A stretch of 50,143 bases of DNA, taken from assembly GCA_013816485.1 (NCBI GenBank), contig JACDEI010000039.1, positions 1-50,143 on the forward strand. The letters run 5' to 3'. Positions within the stretch are counted from its first letter, which is position 1. Every line of letters starts with the position of its first letter. Of the stretch, positions 21,348 to 30,300 are shown piece after piece. Under the pieces are notes generated by a model. That model saw only the letters and a list, made by a program, of their open reading frames with translations, was not told the DNA's origin and searched no databases. The stretch comes from Planctomycetota bacterium (GTDB lineage: Bacteria; Planctomycetota; UBA11346). A program made the position numbers and the translations under genes.

Positions 21348-23552
21348 CTACTCGTCGTCGCTAGCGTCGCGCAGGCCCGCCTTGTCGATCGCCCCCAACT
21401 GTTTGCCGACCGCCGGATCGAGGTCGAAGACCAACGAATCGGTCACCACCAGCATGCCGGTGGCGGGCGGAGGCGGACTGCGCAGGCGCGCTGGGACGAA
21501 GCCACAACGTACCGTATCCCACATCAGCGAACCGCCGCGCGGTGGCACAAAGAAGAGGTTCTTCACCCGCCATGGACCTTCCGCCAACGGCACGGCCAAC
21601 TGGCCAATGCCGACACCTTCGGTGGCAAGAATCGGGCCGGCCGCCAGGCGCGCCTTGCCAACGTTTTCACCGCTGGTGATCATCAGATCGCCCATCGCGG
21701 TCTGCGCGAACATCGACGGATGGTCGACGCTGCCGAGCGTCTGGTAAGTGCCGCGTTTGCGCCCCGCGACATGCACCTGGCCATGGTGGTCGAGGACCAC
21801 CAGCGTGCCGTTCACCCGCCAGGCATCGAGGGGATTCCACCGGCTCGCTGGATCCTCAACCGCCGGCGGAGCAAGACGCGGCACCAGGCGCGCCCACTGC
21901 ACGCTGAAGGCCGAAATCGCCGTGCCTGGACCGCAGCGGACCACCTGCGGACGCAACGGACGGATGCCGGGAACCTTCACCGCCTTGCCGGTGGCGGGAT
22001 CGAACTCCACCCACTCGGAACGGCTGCGCGCCGCGACCAGTCGACGGTGGTAGCGATCGAGTTCGAGTTCGTAATCACTCGCGGGCAGGGTCACGCGTGC
22101 GTTGATGCGCTCTGCCGCCGTGGCTGACAGCCGCACCCAGGTGATCGTGCCGTCATCCTGATGGATCGTAGCGAACGACGGGTCATAGACCTGCACGCCG
22201 TTGGTGGCGACGCCATTCCACAGATCCGTGCCACTTTCATCGATGACCTGGTATTTGCCATCGCGCAGCCACAGCAGCACGCGGCCATGGAGCGGCTCGA
22301 TCCAACGCACGCCCCCGACCGCGGTCATCAGCGGCTTGGCCTCGGGCTTGGCCTGCGTCAGGTCGACCACGCGCACGGCGGTCTCGGCACCGACAAAGAC
22401 GGTGTTCGGTGTCAGCGTGCTGACCGCGGGCACGCCGGGCACGGTCAGCGCAGGCTGCGCTGTGGCGGCTCCCGCGGCGAGATCGCTCCAGCGGTAGAAC
22501 CACGAGGTGTACGATTCGGCGGCGGCGACCGGATTGCCGAGCAGGTCGACCTCCCCCGCGCTTTCCTTCGGCCAACCGCTGGCCACCACCAACCACTCAC
22601 CCGCCGACAGCACGCGCGCAGATGCCCCCAGGGCACGTGGCAAAGGCAATGCCGTACGGATGCCATCGCGCCCGACCACCTGGACGCTGCCGCGTTCCTC
22701 CAGGGCGATCAGCGCGGCCACGCCAGACCCGACGGCGACGGAACGACAGGTGAGCACGGTGCCACCGTGCAACAGCGCCCAGTGCCGATCCTCTCCAACC
22801 AGATTGCTCGCCGGTTCCGCGATCCCCCAGGCACCATCGGCAGCGATCGCTACCGGACGATAATAACCCGGGATCATGACGTGTTTGCCGCCAGCACGCA
22901 GCACCGCAGTACGCGGGCCGGCCTCGCCGTCATCATTGAGCACACCGATCATCACCGCGCTGCCATCGGCGGCGATGTGGATGTCGCCGTGGATGAAGTC
23001 GCTGACTACCAACGGCAAGGTGGCGGAAAACACGTCGGCACCGCTGGTCAGGTTGCGCACCATGACCTTGAGCGCCCAGGTCGGCGCGCGCTGACGCTCC
23101 GCCAGCGCGACGAAGGTGCCATCGGCGCTGACCGCCGTGGCATGCGGCACGAACGGGATCACCTGCGACACCGTCAGCGGACGGCCATCGGGCGCGAGCC
23201 GGTGGATGCGCTGTCCGGCGACGACGATCACCTGGTCGCCCCGTTGATGGTGGCCGGCGATGCGCGACGGGAAGGCGAGCAAGGGATCGCCGATGATCTC
23301 GGAGTTACCGAGGATGCCGGTCGAGCGCACGCCGAGTTTCTGGCTGGCGTACGCATCCGCCTGGATCGCGGTCCACAGATCGCCGCTCTTGAGCGCCTCC
23401 GCCACCAACGACTTCATACGCGCCTTGGGGTCGGCATCCTTTAGCACCGGCGTCGGCTTGGTGTCGACCGCCGGCATCAGCGACGTCACCCCGCTGCCCA
23501 CCATCATGGCGGTCGCCAGGAGCAACGAACGGACGACTGCATAGCTGGTCAT
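21348..23552 (-). CDS. Exported propeller-like protein of unknown function
   Basis: A 734-residue protein with a signal peptide or N-terminal anchor (MTSYAVVRSLLLATAMMVG, 1-22) and a helical region to about residue 80. After that come repeated four-stranded beta patterns typical of a WD40/YVTN-like propeller, for example AVSADGTFVALAERQ, HIAADGSAVMIGVLNDDG, VAIAADGAWGIAEPA and VRVVDLTQAKPE. No catalytic motif or metal site is recognised. The start at 23552 has GGAGG six bases upstream. It lies downstream of kdsA on the same strand, separated by 181 bases that hold hairpins and three ACCGGTGAAC repeats. It is likely periplasmic; the function is not deducible. Confidence 0.72.
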   Translation of the reverse strand: MTSYAVVRSLLLATAMMVGSGVTSLMPAVDTKPTPVLKDADPKARMKSLVAEALKSGDLWTAIQADAYASQKLGVRSTGILGNSEIIGDPLLAFPSRIAGHHQRGDQVIVVAGQRIHRLAPDGRPLTVSQVIPFVPHATAVSADGTFVALAERQRAPTWALKVMVRNLTSGADVFSATLPLVVSDFIHGDIHIAADGSAVMIGVLNDDGEAGPRTAVLRAGGKHVMIPGYYRPVAIAADGAWGIAEPASNLVGEDRHWALLHGGTVLTCRSVAVGSGVAALIALEERGSVQVVGRDGIRTALPLPRALGASARVLSAGEWLVVASGWPKESAGEVDLLGNPVAAAESYTSWFYRWSDLAAGAATAQPALTVPGVPAVSTLTPNTVFVGAETAVRVVDLTQAKPEAKPLMTAVGGVRWIEPLHGRVLLWLRDGKYQVIDESGTDLWNGVATNGVQVYDPSFATIHQDDGTITWVRLSATAAERINARVTLPASDYELELDRYHRRLVAARSRSEWVEFDPATGKAVKVPGIRPLRPQVVRCGPGTAISAFSVQWARLVPRLAPPAVEDPASRWNPLDAWRVNGTLVVLDHHGQVHVAGRKRGTYQTLGSVDHPSMFAQTAMGDLMITSGENVGKARLAAGPILATEGVGIGQLAVPLAEGPWRVKNLFFVPPRGGSLMWDTVRCGFVPARLRSPPPPATGMLVVTDSLVFDLDPAVGKQLGAIDKAGLRDASDDE

Positions 23553-23582
23553 GGCGACCTCCGCCGGACGGACCTGAGGAGA

Positions 23583-23621
23583 ACCGGTGAACTCGTACCT
23601 GTGAACCTAGTACCGGTGAAC
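23583..23621. promoter_or_regulatory. Three direct repeats in the leader of the propeller gene
   Basis: ACCGGTGAAC (23583-23592), ACCTGTGAAC (23597-23606) and ACCGGTGAAC (23612-23621) are spaced 14-15 bases apart, 31-69 bases before the ATG at 23552 (minus strand reads GTTCACCGGT). The regular spacing suggests a multi-site operator or the remnant of a tandem array. Confidence 0.4.
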
Positions 23622-23638
23622 AAAGCGGGCATCGCCCG
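23619..23638 (-). terminator. Weak intrinsic terminator after kdsA
   Basis: On the minus strand CGGGC-GAT-GCCCG is followed by CTTTGTT. The stem is only five base pairs, all G-C. It is preceded by three other hand-drawn hairpins between 23733 and 23645 (GTCC-GGG-GGAC inside a GCGTCT/AGACGC stem; CAGGAG/CTCCTG; CGCGT/ACGCG), so the kdsA 3' untranslated region is highly structured. Confidence 0.4.
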
Positions 23639-23733
23639 GATTCTGTGACACCGCGTGCCGACGCGCCAGGAGCGAACCTCCTGATCTGCGGGCAAGCGTC
23701 TCAACCGTCGTCCCCCGGACACCCGGCAGACGC

Positions 23734-24585
23734 TCAGCGTGGCAGCGGCGGAAGCGGTCGGCCAAGCGCCTGGTGGATCGCCTTCAGATCTTTGAGCAGT
23801 GCCCCCAGTTCCTTGGACGGCACCACGTTGGGACCGTCGCTGAAGGCGTTCTGCCAATCGTCGTGGGTTTCCAGGAACAGCCCTTCGACGCCTACCGCCA
23901 TGGCCGCGCGCATCAGCAGCGGCGCGAAATGGCCCGAGCCGCCGCTTTTCGTCCCCAGGCCGCCAGGTGCCTGCACCGAGTGTGTCCCGTCGAAGACCAC
24001 CGGCACGCCCAGACCACGCATGATCGGCAGCGCACGAAAATCGCTGACCAGGGTGTTGTAGCCAAACGAGGTGCCACGCTCGATCAGCACCAGTTTGTGC
24101 GTGCCAGCGATGGCCTCGAACTTGGCGACGATGTTGCCGCAATCCTGCGGCGCGAGGAACTGGCCCTTCTTGATGCTGGTCGGCGTGCCGCTGCGGGCAC
24201 AGGCCTCGACCAGATCGCTCTGGCGACAGAGCAGCGCCGGCACCTGGATGAGATCGACGACCTCGGCCACTGCTGCGACCTGTGACGATTCGTGCACGTC
24301 GGTGGTCACCGGCAGTCCGGTGGCGTCCTTCACCCGTGCGAGGATGCGCAGGCCCTCCGCCATGCCGTTGCCGCGGAAGCTCTGATGGCTGGTGCGGTTC
24401 GCCTTGTCGTAGCTCGCCTTGAAGATCACCGGCCAGCCGATGCGTTTCGCCGCGGCCTTGACCAGCTTGGCCATGGTCAGCGCGTGGCGTTCGCTTTCGA
24501 TCACGCACGGTCCCATGATCAGCACTGGCGCCTTGCCGCCGATGACGACACCGGGAGCGATCTTCACTGGACGGATGGCTTGCAT
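23734..24585 (-). CDS. kdsA: 2-dehydro-3-deoxyphosphooctonate (Kdo-8-phosphate) aldolase
   Basis: A 283-residue enzyme of normal length that joins phosphoenolpyruvate and arabinose-5-phosphate to make Kdo-8-phosphate, the precursor of the sugar used by WaaA. Seen: MGPCVIESERHALTMA (25-40), FKASYDKANRTSHQSFRG, VTTDVHESSQ, IQVPALLCRQSDL, IKKGQFLAPQD, LIERGTSFGYNTLVSDF, VVFDGTHSVQ and ETHDDWQNAFSDGPN. The Cys in GPCVIES (C27), with His (GTHS), Glu (LETHD) and Asp (SDGPN), is the ligand set of the metal-dependent KdsA class; non-metal enzymes have Asn at the Cys position. The start at 24585 (MQAIRPVKIAPG) is chosen by fit to the family; no strong ribosome-binding site is seen. Confidence 0.97.
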   Translation of the reverse strand: MQAIRPVKIAPGVVIGGKAPVLIMGPCVIESERHALTMAKLVKAAAKRIGWPVIFKASYDKANRTSHQSFRGNGMAEGLRILARVKDATGLPVTTDVHESSQVAAVAEVVDLIQVPALLCRQSDLVEACARSGTPTSIKKGQFLAPQDCGNIVAKFEAIAGTHKLVLIERGTSFGYNTLVSDFRALPIMRGLGVPVVFDGTHSVQAPGGLGTKSGGSGHFAPLLMRAAMAVGVEGLFLETHDDWQNAFSDGPNVVPSKELGALLKDLKAIHQALGRPLPPLPR

Positions 24586-24746
24586 GGACGGGAACGGTAC
24601 GCGCGCGGGCCGACGCGCAAAATGCAGAATGCGACCGGCTTTCATCGCGCGGCGATGCGGTCGTGTCCTGTCGTGTCCTGTCGTGCCCGGTCCTGCCCTT
24701 TGGCCCCTTGCCCCCCTTCCCACGCTACCATCCTGCCACCTCATAC

Positions 24747-25925
24747 ATGGCCTTCGCCGCACGCATCAAGAACCACGCCGCCACTGCGGCGGTGATCGCT
24801 GCGCTGCTGGTGGCGGCCCTGGGAGTGACCGCCTTCGTGCTCGCGCTGCGCCCGAGCCGGCTGAACTTCGACGTCGGACAACTGATCACCTACCGCCTGC
24901 GCAGTGAGATCAGCGAGGTGATCGAGACCCCGGAGCGCAAGGATCAGGAATTGCCGCCACTGGTGCAGGAGAACGACCTGCACCTGATCTGCGTCGGCCC
25001 CGACAACACCCTGGTGATGCTGGCCGAGATCGATGGACGCGACCAGATTTCGTTGTTGACCATGGCCACCAACGGCAGCACCCGCGAACTAGATCCGGCG
25101 TCGCGCCCCCTCGACAGCGGTCGCGCGGTCGGTTTCTTCGACTTCAATCTGCTGCCGTTGCCACCCGGCAGCGAACAGGTGTGGAACGTCGACGTGGCCT
25201 ATGCCGTGCTCCCGCCTGGGAAACGCAGCCTGCAAGGCAAGGCGCGACGTACCCGCTCGGGCAGCAGCCCGGAATTCCAGCTCAAGCTGCCGTCGAGCGT
25301 CGAATGGATCGGTGACGACCAGCGTTACCGCCAAATCCGCGATCTCACCAGCCAGTACCGCTTCAACACCAGCAAGGGCGTGATCGAGGAAGCGGTCATC
25401 AAGTGCGTCGCCGGCTACGAACGACCGGAGGGCCGGCGCCGTCACAAGCTGCGCCTGACGCTCACCCTGGTGTCGATCGGACGCATCACTGATGATCCCG
25501 GCCAGGTGCGTGATCTAGCGATCGCCGGGATCGACGCGCAGGCCGCGCTCGCCGCCGGACGCAAAGAACGTCTCGCCGCCATCGCCCAGCGCCTGAACGC
25601 CGCGGCGGTGCAGGATCCACGGCTGCGCACGCTGGCCCAGACGCTGCTGAGCGAGATCCGCAACGGCCCGCGGCCGAAGCCCGTGAGCGGACCGCAGGGC
25701 TTATGGGCGGTGCATCTTGCGAGCGGACCGGCGGAACTGCGCAGCGAGGCACAGCGCTTCGTCGACAACCTCACCACCCAGGGTTTTCGTGCCTACCTCG
25801 CGGCGCAGGGCTCGACGTTGTCGGTGCTGGTGGGACCATATTACGACCGTGATCCGGCGGTGATCCGTTCACTCAGCCAGCGTTATCCGCAACAGCGGGT
25901 GACGTGGGTGGAGGTGAAACCATGA
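24747..25925 (+). CDS. Inner-membrane protein with C-terminal SPOR domain
   Basis: A 392-residue bitopic membrane protein: short N-terminus, one helix (about 13-33, TAAVIAALLVAALGVTAFVLA), then an outward region. Residues about 35-300 are a beta-rich domain I do not recognise (FDVGQLITYRLRSEISEVIE, WNVDVAYAVLPPGKR). The last 75 residues fit a SPOR domain (LWAVHLASGPAELRSEAQRF, GFRAYLAAQGSTLSVLVGPY, VTWVEVK), a fold that binds glycan strands lacking stem peptides, usually at division sites. The start at ATG 24747 is chosen because the region upstream (24661-24690) is a GTCGTGTCCT direct repeat with no coding look. Its stop overlaps the next gene (ATGA), so the two are coupled. Confidence 0.8.
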   Translation: MAFAARIKNHAATAAVIAALLVAALGVTAFVLALRPSRLNFDVGQLITYRLRSEISEVIETPERKDQELPPLVQENDLHLICVGPDNTLVMLAEIDGRDQISLLTMATNGSTRELDPASRPLDSGRAVGFFDFNLLPLPPGSEQVWNVDVAYAVLPPGKRSLQGKARRTRSGSSPEFQLKLPSSVEWIGDDQRYRQIRDLTSQYRFNTSKGVIEEAVIKCVAGYERPEGRRRHKLRLTLTLVSIGRITDDPGQVRDLAIAGIDAQAALAAGRKERLAAIAQRLNAAAVQDPRLRTLAQTLLSEIRNGPRPKPVSGPQGLWAVHLASGPAELRSEAQRFVDNLTTQGFRAYLAAQGSTLSVLVGPYYDRDPAVIRSLSQRYPQQRVTWVEVKP

Positions 25926-27076
25926 GCATCCAGGCCACAGGCCAGGGGCCACAGACCACCGGCTGGCTGCTGCTACTCACGCTCCTGATCTGCCCATACA
26001 ACATTAACGCTGCCAACGTCGATCGCACGATCATCGCCAATCCCGAAAGTGTCACGCTCGATCGCTCGTCGACGGGGCGTTGGCAGGCGTTGTTCCGCGC
26101 CAATCCCGCCTGGATCACCCGGCAGATCGCCTACCTCGAAACCCGGCAGAACGAACTGCGGCTGAGCCTGCTGCTCGCGCGCCTGCTCTACCGCGGCGAA
26201 CCGTGGACGCGGCGCGACAACGACAGCGTCGGCGCGTGGCGCTGGCGCCAGGACACTCAGGAAGCGCGGCACGCCATCCTGCGTTCGCTGCGCGCCTACC
26301 GCGAGCCGGTGGTGGCCGATCACCTGTGCCGCTACCTGACGGTAGAGGATGATCCATCGCTGGTGATCTCCGCGCTGGTGACCTTGGCGCTCATCGATCC
26401 CGCGACCGCGCGGACCTGGGCGTACCGTCTCGCCGATCCGCGCTCGGCGAATCCGCTGCCCGGCTCGGCCTCCGCCAGCGTACGACAGCAGGCGCTGCAT
26501 TTCCTCATCGATACCCGCGGACTGGATGCGGAGGAGACCCGCCAAGCGCTCGACTGGGCCCTGCTGCGCGCCGCCGGTGCGGAGCGTAATCATGCGCTGC
26601 GCTTGCTGGCTCCGGGTCAGGCCCCCGAACTGACGGTGGCGACGGTGCTGCGGCTGGCGCAGGAATACCGCGCGAACGTCGCGGATCCGCAAGGCAAACA
26701 GGGGCTGGTGCTGGCGATCGGCAACCTCCGCGGGCAAGCCGATGCGAACCTGGTGCAGACGCTGATGGACTTGGTGGTGCACGGCGAACGCGCGGTCGCC
26801 ACCACCGCCGCAACCGCCCTCGGGACCACCTTGCTGTGGGATGCCGCGGTGGCGATCAACGACCTCGCCGAACGTGCGGCCAAGGACCCCGACGCGGTGG
26901 TGCGCCAATCCCTCACCGCGTTCCTGCTGCGCCTCGATCCCCTGTCGGTCGCAGCGGACGCTCCCGGCAATGGCCCGTGGGCCGCGCTGGCCGAACACCA
27001 ATTGCTGCTCAACCGCTGGGCGGCGCCTGCCTCGGTGACTGGTGGAAGCGCCCCCGGCACCACCACGCCGCCCTGA
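25922..27076 (+). CDS. Exported HEAT-repeat-like protein
   Basis: A 384-residue protein with a signal peptide (about 1-31, TTGWLLLLTLLICPYNINA) and then a fully helical body with paired helices of 30-40 residues, for example DPSLVISALVTLALIDPATA, SASVRQQALHFLI, RAVATTAATALGTTLLWDAA and DPDAVVRQSLTAFLLRLDP, consistent with HEAT or Armadillo-like repeats. Such repeats are scaffolds for protein binding. The ATG at 25922 overlaps the SPOR gene stop by four bases and has GGAGG at 25911-25915, which favours it over upstream starts. It is the second gene of a plus-strand set that continues to the 27330 giant gene after a hairpin. Confidence 0.78.
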   Translation: MSIQATGQGPQTTGWLLLLTLLICPYNINAANVDRTIIANPESVTLDRSSTGRWQALFRANPAWITRQIAYLETRQNELRLSLLLARLLYRGEPWTRRDNDSVGAWRWRQDTQEARHAILRSLRAYREPVVADHLCRYLTVEDDPSLVISALVTLALIDPATARTWAYRLADPRSANPLPGSASASVRQQALHFLIDTRGLDAEETRQALDWALLRAAGAERNHALRLLAPGQAPELTVATVLRLAQEYRANVADPQGKQGLVLAIGNLRGQADANLVQTLMDLVVHGERAVATTAATALGTTLLWDAAVAINDLAERAAKDPDAVVRQSLTAFLLRLDPLSVAADAPGNGPWAALAEHQLLLNRWAAPASVTGGSAPGTTTPP

Positions 27077-27090
27077 CAACAGCCCCGGCC

Positions 27091-27114
27091 AGCGATCCCA
27101 TCCGCGGGATCGCT
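27091..27114 (+). terminator. Hairpin after the HEAT-like gene
   Basis: A perfect nine-base-pair stem AGCGATCCC/GGGATCGCT with a six-base loop, 15 bases after the stop. There is no T-run, so it may only attenuate transcription or protect the mRNA end rather than terminate fully. Confidence 0.45.
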
Positions 27115-27329
27115 CGACCCATTTGAGCTCCTGGAACCATTAGGCGCGATGTCCCAAGTGCCTGTGACAAAGCACCAGGGGCAAGGAAACCAAGGCCGGT
27201 CTTGAATTTAGCGGGAAAGCACGGACTCTGTCGCTGATTTTGTCCCCAGACGGGGATATTATCTTTCTCAGCCTCAGCCTGATTCTGTCGGATTCTGTCA
27301 GACCGTCACCACCTGCACCCAGTAGCGCC

Positions 27330-30300
27330 ATGAGCACCAACGCCGCCATCGATCTGGACGCACTGTACTACCTCTACGTGAACAACGAGTGGGCAGGCCC
27401 CTACCAGGTCGCCCAGATCCGTGACCAGGTGAAGCAGGAAACCATCGATCCTGCCGAGACCTACGCCTACGCCGCGGCCCATCAGCAGCACTACACGGTC
27501 GAAGCACTGCTGGCTGCGAGCGCCGCCGCGATCGCCACGGCTCCTGCACAGGCTCCGACACACTCGGCAGGGACTTCTTCCAACACCGGCAAGAGTTCGT
27601 CGGTGTCATTCGACGACATTCTGGACATGGCGCCGCAGAGCGCCGCGTCGTTCGACACTGTCCTGCCGGATCTCAAGACGCTGTATGGTGCCTACCTGGG
27701 ATTGACCGAGCACACCGCCGAACCGCAGCAGGCGCTCAAGGAACTGCACACCGCGCATCAGGGATTGATCCAGGAACTTGATCATCGGCGCAGCGACATC
27801 AACGCGCTCTCACGCATCATCAACGAAATCGATGAGGTCGGTGACTACCTGGCCAACCGCCATCAGTTGACTCATATCTGGCAGTTGTTGTCGGAGATGG
27901 AGAAGGTCGATCTGCGCACCAAAGCCGATGATGGCGTGAGCTCCGCCCGCGCCGTGCTGGCGAGCTTGGTGGCCCAGGCCGAGACCAAGGCCGGTAGCGA
28001 CAGCGGCAACAGCAGCAGCGTGCTGCTCGACCTCGCCGGACTCGATGACGAGGCCGATAGCGTCATCACGCGCAAGATCCTGCTGTCCGCCCGCAGCGAG
28101 GTGGCCAGCACCAAGCGCGACATGGATGTGCTTCAGCAGACCTACAACGAATTGCAGGACCAGCACGCCAAGGACCTGGAAAAAGCGCGCAAACTCCTGG
28201 AAAGGGCCGAGGCCGCGCGTGCTGAGGAACGCCACACCGCACGCCAGACCGCGGCCGAGGTACGCAACCTCGCCGCCGAGATCCAACGTCTCGCGAGCGA
28301 GTCCGACATCGCCGGAGGTTCCGACCGCGAACTCGCCGAACAGGTCGCGCGCCTAGGCGAGGAACTCAAGACCGCTGACGCCTCGACCCTCGCCTACATC
28401 GCCGAGGACGTGCTCATCCGCATGGTCGCCGAGCTGCGTCAGCTCGCCACCACCGGCAGCAGCGGCGATATCGGCCCTCTGCGCGCGGAACTCGCCCTGG
28501 CGCGCGAAAGCCTGGCGCAGGCGCAGGCGCAGGTCGCCCAGTTGACCAGCGAGCGCGATTCGTTGCGCCTTCAGTACGAACAGAGCCGGATGACCGCTGA
28601 GAAAGCCAGCGAACGCGCGAAGGACCGCGAGCACCGACTGCGCTCCACCGTCACTGCCATGGAAGTGACCAAAGAACTCCACATGGAGGTGATGGAGGAT
28701 CTCAAGAGCCAGCTCCAGACCGCCCAGGGTCGCGTCGAGCAGATGGAGCGCGATCTCGCCAGCGTGCGCGGTGAGATGAAGGATTCCACCGGAACGGTGG
28801 AAGCGCGTGGCAAGGCCATCCAGCACGAGATGCAGCGCATGGTCGAAATGAAGGCCATGCTTGAGGTGCGTTCCAACGAGTTGTCGGAAAATCTCAAATC
28901 CGCCGAAGACGAGCTGGCCAAGGCCCAGTCGTCACAGCAGGACGGCACCCTGGCCGAGGCCCTCGCCGCCAAGGTCACGCAGCTGCGCACCACCTACGAA
29001 GCGACCACCTATCGCCTGCGCGAACAGGAAGCCAACGCCCAACGCTTGGCGCAAGATCTGGAAGCCAGCCGCCGCGAAGCCGAAGAGCTGCGTGGACGCG
29101 GCGATCTGCTCAGCAACGAACTGGGCGAAGCGCGCGGATCGCTCAGCGCAGCCAAACACCGCCTCGACGAACTGCATCAAGCGTATGCCCGCCTGGAGAC
29201 CGAACGCGAAGCGCTGCACACCGAGCTGCACCACCGCAAAAGCACCGACACCATCCACAAGCAGTCCGGCGCAGAGCAGTACCAGACCGAGCACATCAGC
29301 CGTCTGGAACACGAGAGCGCGCTGCTGCAACGTCAGCTCACGGCCGAACGTCGTCAGGCGGAGCAATTGGCCGAGGCGCGGCAGAATCTGGAAAACCGCA
29401 TCAGCGAGTTGCTCTCCGAACGCGAGGATCTGCGCCGCAAATTCGAAAACCTCCAGGGCGAGCACTTCAACGACCACGCGCGCCACACCGCCGCGATCGC
29501 CGTATCGACGCAGGCGGCCATCGAATCCGAACGCCGTCTGCGCGAATTGCAGAACCGCGTCGCGGAACTCGACGCGCAACTGACCCGCGCCCGCAAAGGC
29601 ACCGATGGCGAGAGCCTCGAACCCACCACGGCGCGCATCGCCAACCAGAGCAATGCCCTGGAGAGCGTCGAACAGGAGAGCCTGCGCGCCGAACTGGAAC
29701 AGGTCGCGCGCGAACGCGATCGGGTGCTGGCCGAACTGGAGACCATCCGCACCTCGACCACCACGCGCAGCGCTGCGGTCCCGGAACACGTCGCCAAACG
29801 CCTGAGCGACATTGAACGTGAGCTGACCGCCGCCAAGACTGAGATCGCCGCCCTCAGCGAACGCCACGCCCAGGCCGTCGCCGAGCGCGATCGCCTGCGG
29901 CGCGAAGCCGAACGCTTCAAAGGCGAGCTTGAATCCGCCGCGGTCGAACACCGTACGGCACTCAAGTCAGCGCGCGACCGCTTGGCCGAATCGCAAGCCC
30001 GCGTTGCCGTCCTGGAGCGCCAGCTCAGCGATCACGCTGCTGGCGAACGCGACGGTCAGGTCCTGCGTGGACACCTCGACCATTCGCTGGTGGAACAGGA
30101 ACGCCTGAGCCATGAGGTTCAGCGCCTGGCCGCCGAGTTGGCACGTCTCAATGCCACGGTGCCCGCTGATCGTGATCAGCAGATCATCGGCTTGGCCAAG
30201 GCCAGCCAGCAACTCGCCGGGGAACAGGAAAAGGTGCTGGTGCTCACCCGCAGCCTGATGGAGACGCTCCAGCAGGCCGACAGCGCGCGTGGCCGCACTC

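Noticed and set aside
22161..23444. 427-residue plus-strand frame opposite the propeller protein
   Set aside because: It is rich in Arg, His, Gly and Asp with no domain; the minus-strand frame has a signal peptide and GGAGG site.
23619..23733. Resemblance to the 3' end of RNase P RNA
   Set aside because: The minus strand contains ACAGAATCCGG, matching the conserved P4 3' strand, in a structured gap. However, the matching 5' conserved block (GAGGAAAGTCC type) is absent and kdsA occupies the space where the rest of the RNA would lie. The motif is explained by the hairpin CGGGC-GAT-GCCCG.
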